In this document: one piece after another, positions 34,964-42,427 of the stretch
Layout: each line of letters opens with the position of its first letter
Numbering within the stretch: the stretch's first letter is position 1
DNA from: Ferrimonas sp048263965
GTDB lineage: Bacteria > Pseudomonadota > Gammaproteobacteria > Enterobacterales > Shewanellaceae
Direction of reading: 5' to 3'
NCBI RefSeq assembly: GCF_048263965.1
Contig: NZ_JBLXDO010000021.1
Span: forward strand, 12,329-76,328
DNA length: 64,000 nucleotides
The notes under the pieces: generated by a model
What the model saw: the letters and a program-made list of their open reading frames with translations, nothing else
What the model was told of the DNA's origin: nothing
Database searches by the model: none
Made by a program: the position numbers and the translations under genes

Positions 34964-35914
34964 ATGTCCCTGCCGATCTCACCGAGCCAACCCTACAGGG
35001 TGGAATTCTGCTATCGCATGCTGTCGCCCAAGTACTGGCCCTCCTGGCTGGCTGTGGGCGTGATGCTGCTGTTGGCGTATCTGCCTCACAGGGTTCGCTA
35101 CTGGATGGCCAGGGGCTTGGCGCGGGTCATTCGCCCCTTCTGCAAGAAACCTTTCCGCATCGCCAGGGCCAACCTGGGCGCCTGTTTCCCTAACATGAGT
35201 GAGGCGGAGACCGAGGCGATCCTGAAGAACATGATGTTCAACTTCTCCCTGGTGGGGTTGAGCATGGGAGTGCTGGCGGTTAAGTCTCGTAAGCACCTGG
35301 AGAAGCACATCTCCATCAAGGGGCTGGAGCACATCGAACGGGCCCGAGAGCAGGGGAAACCCATTGTCTTCCTGGTGCCGCACCTGTGGGGTATTGAGTA
35401 TGCTGGTGCCAGGCTCTCTTCCTGGGGACTGCCGATGATGGGCATGGTCAAACACCATAAGAACCCGGTGTTCAACTGGCTTAGCGTACGTCAGCGCTGC
35501 CGCTTTGGCGGCACCGTTTATCATAGAGACGCAGGTTTGCGCACCCTGGTACAGGGGCTGCGCCGGGGCGAGAGCTTCTTCTATCTGCCAGACCAGGACC
35601 ATGGTCCGGAGAAAAGCATCTTTGCCGACTTCTTTGCCACTCAGAAGGCGACCCTGCCAGTGATTGGCCGTCTGGCCAACTGTGGAGGCGCCACGGTGTT
35701 GCCGTTGACCATCGGCATCGACAAGGGGAGGGGGCATATGACCATGGAGGTGTTTGAGGCTTTGGAGCTGGACACAAAACTCTCTAAGGAGACGGAGGCG
35801 TCACTGCTGAACCATCAGCTGGAGCGGCTGATAGGTGCCCACCCAGAGCAGTACATGTGGTTTCTCAAGGTACTGCACACCCGGCCCGAGGGGGCCAAGC
35901 TACTCTACCGATAA
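34964..35914 (+). CDS. Lysophospholipid/lipid A acyltransferase, LpxL/LpxM type (second copy)
   Basis: A 316-residue paralogue of the preceding gene. It has a membrane helix (about 27-41), an HX4E site (PHLWGIE, His140, Glu145) and FYLPDQDHG. The Glu instead of Asp in the HX4(D/E) motif is within the family norm. The tandem copies may add two different secondary acyl chains to lipid A. Confidence 0.85.
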   Translation: MSLPISPSQPYRVEFCYRMLSPKYWPSWLAVGVMLLLAYLPHRVRYWMARGLARVIRPFCKKPFRIARANLGACFPNMSEAETEAILKNMMFNFSLVGLSMGVLAVKSRKHLEKHISIKGLEHIERAREQGKPIVFLVPHLWGIEYAGARLSSWGLPMMGMVKHHKNPVFNWLSVRQRCRFGGTVYHRDAGLRTLVQGLRRGESFFYLPDQDHGPEKSIFADFFATQKATLPVIGRLANCGGATVLPLTIGIDKGRGHMTMEVFEALELDTKLSKETEASLLNHQLERLIGAHPEQYMWFLKVLHTRPEGAKLLYR

Positions 35915-35921
35915 AGACAAA

Positions 35922-35945
35922 AACGCCCGGCACTTGCCGGGCGTT
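35922..35945 (+). terminator. Terminator after the acyltransferase pair
   Basis: AACGCCCGGC ACTT GCCGGGCGTT, then ATCTTTTC. A 10-bp stem with a short U-rich tail. Confidence 0.75.
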
Positions 35946-36008
35946 ATCTTTTCTGTGTCACTGCAAAGCTCCGAGGGGTCATCCGGTGGCATGGCTCGTG
36001 TCATGGTT

Positions 36009-36260
36009 TTAGGCCTCAAAGCTGCTTAGAGAGCTGTGTCTGGTGTGTGCAGCGCTTTGAAACAGCAGCAGCTCCCAGGCCAGATTGTGCAGCGTCTGGC
36101 TGTCGTTGCTGGTCAGTTCCTGTAGACAGATATCACCGGATTCCAGCATCTCATTCAGTTCCTCCTCCTGAAGGCGCATAACAGGGCGTCCACTCAGAGA
36201 GTGGTACACGGTCAGGCTGCTGGGGCGCTGGTCTAAACGGGCATCAATGGTAAACAGCAT
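36009..36260 (-). CDS. Small protein under a Fur-like box, 83 aa
   Basis: An 83-residue unrecognised cytosolic protein. ATG 36260 follows AAGGAG, a strong ribosome site; an in-frame start at 36290 would lie inside the regulatory box. It is acidic in the middle (EEELNEMLESGD) with no signal peptide. A palindromic Fur-box-like site lies just upstream, so expression may rise in low iron. It is unlike HemP. Function unknown. Confidence 0.7.
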   Translation of the reverse strand: MLFTIDARLDQRPSSLTVYHSLSGRPVMRLQEEELNEMLESGDICLQELTSNDSQTLHNLAWELLLFQSAAHTRHSSLSSFEA

Positions 36261-36288
36261 GGTAGGTCTCCTTTCATATCGTTGCTGC

Positions 36289-36309
36289 AAATGATAACTG
36301 TTCTCATTT
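36289..36309. promoter_or_regulatory. Fur-box-like palindrome
   Basis: AAATGATAACTGTTCTCATTT. The central TGATAACTGTTCTCA matches the 7-1-7 Fur consensus TGATAATnATTATCA at about 11 of 14 positions by eye. It starts 28 nt upstream of the small gene read leftward, a suitable place for repression by Fur-Fe2+. Confidence 0.65.
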
Positions 36310-36860
36310 GGCTGTCAAGGGAGAATACAGCTGATTTTTGTGAAATTTCTTCAAAGGAGAAGGGAGGCTAGACCTGGGAAAATTGAATTATTGCTGTAAT
36401 TCAGTGGGTTGACTCGTTGAGTGCAATAATGGTCTTAGAGTTTGGTTATAAATGTTTGAAGCTATTTAACTTTATAACTCAAGTTTATATTTTCAATCAT
36501 TTAGGTAATGGGTGTAACTATTTGTAAAAGATTGGCCCATCCCACTCATTTAATTAGTAAAATTACATGGTCCGCCATTTATATCATCTTCTCGCCCTTG
36601 CCTCTTGATGTATAACTGATTGAATCATAATGACTTTAATCCCATCTTGGTTATTTTGCGTCAGAGTTGGGTCGCTAAAGATGAAAATGTTTTTGATTTC
36701 GACTTTAGCGTCAATGTGATCCAGTTAACGTTATCACTTTAATCAAATATTTATAAGTGGCTGTAAAGTGGGGCTAATAAAAAATATATTTTTAAGGTCT
36801 TTTAATTTATGTCCGACCAGTATAACTTAATCATCGAATCGAACTTGAAGGATAACAAAA
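36310..36860. other. AT-rich gap with no gene
   Basis: About 550 nt, far richer in A+T than the rest of the window, with no coding frame on either strand. An 8-bp inverted repeat, CGCTAAAG / CTTTAGCG, is at 36673-36680 and 36703-36710. It may hold an untranslated leader, an sRNA or binding sites for the gene at 36861. No specific element could be proven. Confidence 0.5.
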
Positions 36861-37127
36861 ATGGACTACGTGGTTTTTGGGCGAGCCAATGAGACCGATG
36901 CCGAAGAGAACTTCATTGGTTTCCATTTTGAGCAATTTGATGTGCAGGCTGACAGCGCAGAGGGTGCGCTGGAGCAGGCCGAGGCACAGATGTGCCAGCG
37001 TCTGGATGACGTGAATGAACAGCAGAACAAGCAATTTCTGGGTTTCGAACTGACCGGTCTGCGGTTGAGCGACTACCTGGATCTTAAGGCCGAGATCGAA
37101 TCCGGCGAGTTTGAGTTATTCAACTAA
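36861..37127 (+). CDS. Hypothetical acidic protein, 88 aa
   Basis: An 88-residue acidic protein with no recognised domain. AAGGA precedes ATG 36861. The sequence has many Asp/Glu and Gln and ends in ESGEFELFN; no signal peptide is seen. It lies between an AT-rich gap and the transposase element, with a candidate terminator at 37281. Its role is unknown; it does not look like a RiPP precursor. Confidence 0.6.
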   Translation: MDYVVFGRANETDAEENFIGFHFEQFDVQADSAEGALEQAEAQMCQRLDDVNEQQNKQFLGFELTGLRLSDYLDLKAEIESGEFELFN

Positions 37128-37280
37128 CCACTCCAAGTGGGACTTAGGGGGATATGTCACGCCACCTGTTGGCGTTGCTGTATTAACAGGACGTTAGATA
37201 AAAACAACGGCAATACAATCAATTGATAAAGCCGTACTGAGATGATGCCCCTTAAGAGGGTGAGACAGATCAGTCCTCCC

Positions 37281-37306
37281 GGCCCTGCACACGCGGGGCC
37301 GTTTTT
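37281..37306 (+). terminator. Candidate terminator upstream of transposase repeats
   Basis: GGCCC, a 10-nt loop, GGGCC, then GTTTTT. A short GC stem plus U-run, possibly ending the transcript of the 36861 gene. Confidence 0.5.
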
Positions 37307-37317
37307 CTTCCCCCTCT

Positions 37318-37384
37318 CTTACCAAGACACCCACAGTTTCGCCTCTTCTTATCAAGACACCCATCTTTCTTACTAAGACACCCA
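37318..37384. repeat. Left array of three transposase-associated repeats
   Basis: Three direct copies of CTTANNAAGACACCCA start at 37318, 37348 and 37369 (30 and 21 nt apart). The core AAGACACCCATCTT also occurs at 13634-13681. Inverted copies lie on the other side of the transposase (38651 and 38686). These are probably recognition sites of the Y1 transposase. Confidence 0.85.
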
Positions 37385-37463
37385 TGGTTATGTCTCTTTG
37401 TCGCGGTTTTTATGGGGCGGGGTTGCACTACACTTAGCATTCGCTTTTGGAAAGGAGGGAACC

Positions 37464-38438
37464 ATGCCAAAGGCCAGGAAGCAACAAGTCAGTTTGGATG
37501 ACACGCGCCACTACCATTGCATCAGCCGATGTGTACGGCGCTCATTTCTGTGTGGTAGAGACCAGTACAGTGGTAAAAGCTACGAACACCGTCGTCAATG
37601 GGTAGAGGACAGGCTGTTGTCCCTTGCCAGGGTGTTTGCCATTGAGGTCGAAGCCTATGCGGTGATGAGCAACCACACCCACCTTGTGCTCTACGTGAAT
37701 GTGGAGGTTGCAATGGGATGGGATGATGCCGAAGTCGTCTCTCGATGGCATCAACTCTTCTCTGGAAATTCTCTCACTAAACGCTTTGCTGACGAAGAAC
37801 AGCGAGACTCCATGGAGCCTTGGGAACTGGACCTCGTCAAAATGCAGGCTGACCTCTATCGAACACGCTTGATGGACATCAGCTGGTTTATGCGGACTCT
37901 TAATGAATACATCGCTCGTAAAGCCAATAAGGAGGACGAGTGCACCGGCAGGTTTTGGGAGGGGCGGTTTCGTTCCCAGGCCTTATTGGATGAGCAAGCC
38001 CTTCTAGCGTGCATGGCTTATGTCGATCTCAATCCAGTACGCTCAGGCATGGCAAAGACGCCCGAAGATTCAATGTACACCAGTATCAGGCGGCGAGTTC
38101 GCGCTGCAATGGCGGGGAAGCAGCCTGGGGCCTTGAGACGCTTTGACTCCAAGAATAGGAAGAATGAAGGCTTGCCGTGCCATCTCAATGATTACCTGGA
38201 ACTGGTGGAGGCTACAGCCAGGGCGATGGTGGAAGGGAGAGGCCATATGGACGAATGTACACCTCCTTTGCTACAGCGCCTGAATGTGGATGTCGATTGT
38301 TGGTTGGAATTGACTCAAGGGTTTGAGCACCAGTTTTGTCACTACGCAGGACGGGTAGACAGTTTAAGGCGCTGTGGTGGCGCCAATCAGATGCAACGAG
38401 TGCGGGGCACAACAGCAGCGAAACGGCTGCTCGGCTAG
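37464..38438 (+). CDS. Y1 (HUH) transposase, REP-associated type
   Basis: A 324-residue single-strand DNA transposase of the IS200/RAYT-like Y1 superfamily. The HUH motif is His-Thr-His (71-73) in YAVMSNHTHLVLYV, and the likely nucleophile is Tyr149 in LNEYIARKAN. FWEGRFRSQALLDE and YVDLNPVRSG are typical of the family. ATG 37464 follows AAGGAGGG; an upstream TTG frame at 37398 overlaps the repeat region. It is bracketed by inverted repeat arrays and has its own terminator-like hairpin. The element ends 100-odd bases before borosin locus 2. Confidence 0.9.
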   Translation: MPKARKQQVSLDDTRHYHCISRCVRRSFLCGRDQYSGKSYEHRRQWVEDRLLSLARVFAIEVEAYAVMSNHTHLVLYVNVEVAMGWDDAEVVSRWHQLFSGNSLTKRFADEEQRDSMEPWELDLVKMQADLYRTRLMDISWFMRTLNEYIARKANKEDECTGRFWEGRFRSQALLDEQALLACMAYVDLNPVRSGMAKTPEDSMYTSIRRRVRAAMAGKQPGALRRFDSKNRKNEGLPCHLNDYLELVEATARAMVEGRGHMDECTPPLLQRLNVDVDCWLELTQGFEHQFCHYAGRVDSLRRCGGANQMQRVRGTTAAKRLLG

Positions 38439-38525
38439 TTTCCTTTTTTCCTTTTGGCATTGAATTCACCCGTTGAGTGGGGTGAAGGGATAAGTGTGCC
38501 TCTTGTTTGGTTATTAGGCCTGCTG

Positions 38526-38557
38526 CAGCTGCTTGGAGGCAGTGCAGCTGTCTTTTT
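38526..38557 (+). terminator. Candidate terminator after transposase
   Basis: CAGCTGC (38526-38532) pairs with GCAGCTG (38544-38550), followed by TCTTTTT. About 90 nt after the transposase stop. Confidence 0.55.
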
Positions 38558-38650
38558 AAGGGGCTGAGCTGACAGAAGAGGGGCGCTGCCGGTGGCAACT
38601 GAGCGTGGAAACGGGGATTTGGGAATGGAGGTGGGGGTAGGGTGTAAGGT

Positions 38651-38704
38651 TGGGTGTCATGGTAAGGAGGGCGGGGGAATAATGATGGATGTCTAGGTAA
38701 GGAG
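38651..38704. repeat. Right array of two inverted transposase-associated repeats
   Basis: TGGGTGTCATGGTAAG (38651) and TGGATGTCTAGGTAAG (38686) are reverse complements of the left array, with one and a few mismatches. They end about 115 nt before the borosin precursor, so the element end forms part of the upstream region of locus 2. Confidence 0.8.
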
Positions 38705-38819
38705 GATTACCTTTACCTTGTGACATTCCTATTGTTATGATTTCTTTTGGAAAAATTCATATCAATTCAGCTTATAACTATCAAAAGTAAAAGCTTTAGA
38801 ACACTAAGGGAATAGAGAG

Positions 38820-39035
38820 ATGTCGAAACTTATCAATTACCTCAATGAGTTGGATTCTAACGCAGAGCTGCAGTCTGCTCACGTAGAGGATGCGGAAGCG
38901 GCGATGCGCAGCTTTGGACTCAGTGACAATGAGGTTGCCGCAGTGCTCTCAGGAGACAGCACTCAAATCGCCGAAGCGGCAGGGGTGGACGATCCTGAGA
39001 TGATTGTTCGTGCGCCGCAAGTTCAACAGAATTAA
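38820..39035 (+). CDS. Split-borosin precursor peptide, locus 2 (SonA-like)
   Basis: A 71-residue peptide with AAGGG (38806-38810) before ATG 38820. Residues 1-50 form a helical leader; AAMRSFGLSDNEVAAVLSGD (27-46) matches, at the same positions, the borosin-binding domain of SonA (VMRAHGLTDEQINAVMTGD, recalled from memory). The C-terminal core is DDPEMIVRAPQVQQN (57-71). By alignment, residues near 61-65 correspond to the SonA methylation sites (63 and 65). Substrate of the methyltransferase at 40949 is the natural inference. Confidence 0.85.
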   Translation: MSKLINYLNELDSNAELQSAHVEDAEAAMRSFGLSDNEVAAVLSGDSTQIAEAAGVDDPEMIVRAPQVQQN

Positions 39036-39044
39036 CTGTCCCTG

Positions 39045-40877
39045 ATGCGGATTTGGCACAGGGGTCTAACATCACTGTTGCTGAGTACCGTATTGCTGTA
39101 CGCAGGCGTCGCATTTGCTAATGGCGCGTCGGTTTCGGATCTCAGTCAGGAGATAGAGCGCATCCCTCAGCTTGCCTATGAGTCGCCAGCTGAGGCGGAC
39201 GCGATCATCAAGCGCGTGAGAAGGAGCCTGGATCTGCTGACTCAGGAGTCTAAAGAGCGCTTCTTTCTCTTTGAGGCTTACTTTTATGGAGTGAGCCAAA
39301 AACAGCAAAAACGTCTTGAGTTACTTCTTTCATATGACTGGAGTGGTTCCCAACCTAAATATCAGGCCAGGGCATATCAACAGATTGTAGAAGCTCACGT
39401 TAATCTCAATCAGTTCGATCACGCTTTAGATAACCTTGATTTAGCCATTCACCTGCTGCCTTTGTTGCAGGAGGACATGGCCAAGATGCTGATCCTCCAT
39501 TCTGCATACACCGTTTTTTCAACCCTGTATCGATATGATCAGGCACTCAAATTTGCCGACCGAATTACAGCCCTTGGGAGAGAGGGTAACTCTAAGCGAA
39601 TTCAATGTTATGGCATGACTAATCGGTTGGATGCCCTGTTTCTTGATGGGCAGTTTGAGCGAGTGCTACTGGAGGCCGACGATGCCATAGCGCTATGTCT
39701 TTCAAGCCAGGACCAGCTTTCAGCAGATCTTATTAGGGTTTACCAACTTGTTGCATCCATGCAGGTGTATGGCGGGGCGTTGTACGAGGAGCAGGCTGAA
39801 GCCCTGTATGCTCAATTAAAAGAGAATCAGCAAGAGTACACAATATTCCTTGAGCATGCTCTTGGGGCTCATTATTTCTATCAGGGGCATATTGAAAAAG
39901 CGGGCGAGTTTTATCTTCGAGCATTTAATCGGGCCGATGAGTTGGATCTGCTGCGACTAAAGCCCAAGCTTGCGGAAGCGGTGGCTAAGGTGAAGTGGCG
40001 CCAGCAGCGCTGGGATGAGTACGCCGCGTTCATCAATTTGACCATCGATGCCCACAAAGCCTACGAGCAGGATCTTTATGACAAGTCGGTCTATTTTCAC
40101 CTGGCAAAAATTAATGCTGAGGATATAGAGGGGCAGTTGAAGATCATCGAGGCAAAAAACCGAGAGTTGCAGCTGCAAAATCAGCTGGCCGAAACTCGTT
40201 TTAAGCATATCCGTATTCTGTTTGCCTGGGCATCCATTGGCTGCTTGGCGCTGTTTGCTTTGGTGGTTTTTGTTCAAAGGCAGAAGGCCAAGATTAAGAT
40301 CTCTCTGGAGACCGATACCCTGACCAAAGTGCTGTCCCGGGTGAGTTTGATGGAGTCTTGTACCAAGGCGGTGACTGAGGCGAAGCGGCGGGAGCAGCCT
40401 TTGTCTCTGGTGGTGTTTGATTTGGACCACTTCAAGAAGATTAACGATACCTTCGGTCATGCGGTGGGAGACTGGGTGCTGAAGACGGTGTCTCGTGTGG
40501 TGCGCAACAGCATCCGTGACAAGGATATACTGGGTCGACTGGGTGGTGAGGAGTTCGTTATCTGCCTGCCCAATACGGATATCGAGCAGGCCAGGCAGTT
40601 GTCGGAACGCTGTCGTGAGGGTTTGGAGCGGATCATTGCGCCAGTGGCCAACAACAAACTGGATATCAGTGCCAGTTTCGGGGTGGCCAAGCTGGACGAG
40701 ACCGTGGACAGTCTGGATAAGCTTCTGGTGACCGCCGATAAGTGCCTGTATCAGGCCAAGCATCTGGGACGCAACCGGGTAGCGACGGTACTGGATGATG
40801 GTTGTACCGAAGCCTATAAGCCGTCGATGGGTCTGTGTTCTCTGCAAGCTGAGCATGGCCGGACACCACTGAAGTAG
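39045..40877 (+). CDS. Membrane TPR protein with intact GGDEF domain, borosin locus 2
   Basis: A 610-residue protein with signal peptide (1-26, ending AFA), periplasmic TPR-like helices (about 30-350), a coiled coil, a membrane helix (about 390-411) and a cytosolic GGDEF domain (about 424-580). The signature is RLGGEEF (GGEEF at 500-504), the first metal Asp is in FDLDHFKKIND, and an RxxD I-site (RDKD) lies five residues upstream of GGEEF. It should make c-di-GMP with product inhibition. It starts 9 nt after the precursor stop, with no clear ribosome site, so translation may depend on the precursor. Confidence 0.88.
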   Translation: MRIWHRGLTSLLLSTVLLYAGVAFANGASVSDLSQEIERIPQLAYESPAEADAIIKRVRRSLDLLTQESKERFFLFEAYFYGVSQKQQKRLELLLSYDWSGSQPKYQARAYQQIVEAHVNLNQFDHALDNLDLAIHLLPLLQEDMAKMLILHSAYTVFSTLYRYDQALKFADRITALGREGNSKRIQCYGMTNRLDALFLDGQFERVLLEADDAIALCLSSQDQLSADLIRVYQLVASMQVYGGALYEEQAEALYAQLKENQQEYTIFLEHALGAHYFYQGHIEKAGEFYLRAFNRADELDLLRLKPKLAEAVAKVKWRQQRWDEYAAFINLTIDAHKAYEQDLYDKSVYFHLAKINAEDIEGQLKIIEAKNRELQLQNQLAETRFKHIRILFAWASIGCLALFALVVFVQRQKAKIKISLETDTLTKVLSRVSLMESCTKAVTEAKRREQPLSLVVFDLDHFKKINDTFGHAVGDWVLKTVSRVVRNSIRDKDILGRLGGEEFVICLPNTDIEQARQLSERCREGLERIIAPVANNKLDISASFGVAKLDETVDSLDKLLVTADKCLYQAKHLGRNRVATVLDDGCTEAYKPSMGLCSLQAEHGRTPLK

Positions 40878-40882
40878 AGAGG

Positions 40883-40927
40883 GCATACCCGGCGGCGGCT
40901 TGTGGCTGTCGCCGGGTATGCTTTTTT
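40883..40927 (+). terminator. Intrinsic terminator/attenuator inside borosin locus 2
   Basis: GCATACCCGGCG pairs with CGCCGGGTATGC (12 bp) across a 15-nt loop, followed directly by TTTTTT. It stands between the TPR-GGDEF stop (40877) and the methyltransferase start (40949). Read-through, antitermination or a separate promoter is needed for methyltransferase expression. Confidence 0.9.
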
Positions 40928-40948
40928 GTTGTAAGAAGAGATCGAGCG

Positions 40949-41752
40949 ATGAGCAAACAGGGCAGTTTGGTTTGTGTGGGCTCCGGGATGCGGCTGGCGG
41001 GTCAGCTGACCCCGAAGGCCAAGAGCTGCATTGAGCAGGCGGACGTGGTGCTGGCGGCCATGGCCAACCACCTGAGCCGTCAGTGGATCAAGGAGATGAG
41101 TAAGGAGTATCGCTGCCTGCTGGATCTCTATGGAGAGGGCGGCGGCGAAGGCAAACCCCGGGGCCAGACCTACGACGAGATGGCCGAGCGCATCATGGAG
41201 GAGGTCCGCAAGGGGCGCAGGGTGTGTGCGGTGTTCTACGGCCACCCCTCGGTGTTCTCCTGCATCTCCAAGAAGGCGATTGATCTCGCCAGGGCTGAGG
41301 AGTTTCCTGCCTATATGGAACCGGGGATTTCGGCGGCGGACTGCTTGTATGCGGATCTGGAGATCGACCCGGCCAGTGCCGGCGAGCAGGCGATGGAGTG
41401 CACCCAGTTTATGATTTATGAGCGGCGCATCGACCCCAGTGCGCTGCTGATCCTGTGGCAGCCTGGCGTCGCCGGAGATCTCTCCATGAAGCGGTTTGAG
41501 ACCCATCAGGCGTATATCAAGCTGCTGGTGGAGAAGCTGTCCCGGGATTATCCGCTGGACCATGAGGTGACCCTGTACGAGGCGGCCACCTCACCGCTGG
41601 AGTCCACCCGCATCGAGCGGCTGCCTCTGGCCGAGTTGCCCCAGGCCACCTTGAATCAGATCACCACTTTGGTGGTGCCACCCTGTCGGGAGATGGCTCC
41701 GGATAATGCCATGTTGGATAAGCTGAAAACCTTGGCTGAAACCGTGTGGTAG
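40949..41752 (+). CDS. Borosin-type peptide alpha-N-methyltransferase, locus 2 (SonM-like)
   Basis: A 267-residue tetrapyrrole-methylase-fold enzyme very like SonM of S. oneidensis. It has GSLVCVGSGMRLAGQL (5-20), Tyr61, Arg71 and Tyr75 in LYGEGGGEGKPRGQTYDEMAE, the YGHPSVFSC motif (97-105), MEPGISAADCLYADLEIDP and LWQPGVAGD. The Tyr/Arg/Tyr set matches the residues shown to be needed in OphMA and SonM. It should N-methylate the backbone of the precursor at 38820 using SAM. A weak GAAGAG site precedes ATG 40949. It is probably a homodimer. Confidence 0.92.
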   Translation: MSKQGSLVCVGSGMRLAGQLTPKAKSCIEQADVVLAAMANHLSRQWIKEMSKEYRCLLDLYGEGGGEGKPRGQTYDEMAERIMEEVRKGRRVCAVFYGHPSVFSCISKKAIDLARAEEFPAYMEPGISAADCLYADLEIDPASAGEQAMECTQFMIYERRIDPSALLILWQPGVAGDLSMKRFETHQAYIKLLVEKLSRDYPLDHEVTLYEAATSPLESTRIERLPLAELPQATLNQITTLVVPPCREMAPDNAMLDKLKTLAETVW

Positions 41753-41780
41753 TGTCGGCTTTAGAACGGAATGACAATAG

Positions 41781-41806
41781 AAAGGGCAGCCCAATGGCTG
41801 CCCTTT
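41781..41806. terminator. Shared terminator of borosin locus 2 and the his operon
   Basis: AAAGGGCAGCC CAAT GGCTGCCCTTT, an 11-bp perfect stem between two convergent operons. T-rich sequence follows on either strand. Confidence 0.8.
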
Positions 41807-41830
41807 GTTCTATGCAGTTCTGTTAAACCG

Positions 41831-42427
41831 CTACTTATGTCGCTCCGCCAGTCTGGCGATCACCTCGGGCAAGGGCACCTGCTGCTGCTCCAGCAGTACG
41901 GTGAGGTGGTAGAGCAGGTCGGCGGTCTCATCCAGCAGGTTTTCCCTGTCGTTGGTGGCGGCGGCCAGGGCCACTTCCACCCCCTCTTCACCGACTTTCT
42001 GGGCCACCCGTCTGGGGTTGCCCGCCAATAGCTTGGCGGTGTAGCTGCTGTCTGGGTCGGCGTTTCGGCGAGCGGCCACCACCTGGGCCAGTTTGCTCAG
42101 GAAGGGCTGATTGTCCAAGTCGTTAAAGCAGCTGGTGTTGCCCAGGTGGCAGGTGGGGCCGGCAGGGGTGGCCTGCACCAAGATGGCGTCGTTGTCGCAG
42201 TCGGTGCCAATGCTCACCAGGGTAAGCACATTGCCGGAGCTCTCCCCCTTGGTCCACAGCCTGTCCTTGGAGCGGCTGTAGAAGGTGACCTTGCCGCTCT
42301 CCAGGGTGACCGCCAGGGCCTCCGGGTTCATGTAACCCAGCATCAGCACCTGACCGCTGTGGTGGTCCTGAACCACGGCGGGGACCAGGTTGTTCATCTT
42401 GTTCCAATCGATTGAGAGAGTGGTCAT
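41831..42427 (-). CDS. hisI: Bifunctional phosphoribosyl-AMP cyclohydrolase / phosphoribosyl-ATP pyrophosphatase
   Basis: A 198-residue HisIE fusion catalysing steps 2 and 3 of histidine synthesis. The cyclohydrolase part (about 1-115) has YSRSKDRLWTKGESSGN and the zinc-site region DCDNDAILVQ / GPTCHLGNTSCF. The pyrophosphatase part (about 116-198) has KVGEEGVEVALAA and ETADLLYHLTVLL. ATG 42427 overlaps the hisF stop by 4 nt. Confidence 0.95.
   Translation of the reverse strand: MTTLSIDWNKMNNLVPAVVQDHHSGQVLMLGYMNPEALAVTLESGKVTFYSRSKDRLWTKGESSGNVLTLVSIGTDCDNDAILVQATPAGPTCHLGNTSCFNDLDNQPFLSKLAQVVAARRNADPDSSYTAKLLAGNPRRVAQKVGEEGVEVALAAATNDRENLLDETADLLYHLTVLLEQQQVPLPEVIARLAERHK

Noticed and set aside
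36861..37127. Third borosin or other RiPP precursor
   Set aside because: It is acidic throughout, with no leader/core boundary, and no modifying enzyme directly follows.
37194..37470. Small minus-strand frames encoding MGVLVRK-like peptides
   Set aside because: They are translations of the AAGACACCCA repeat array and lack ribosome sites.
37318..38704. CRISPR array
   Set aside because: Only three and two copies, irregular 21-35 nt spacing, copies inverted across a transposase and no cas genes.
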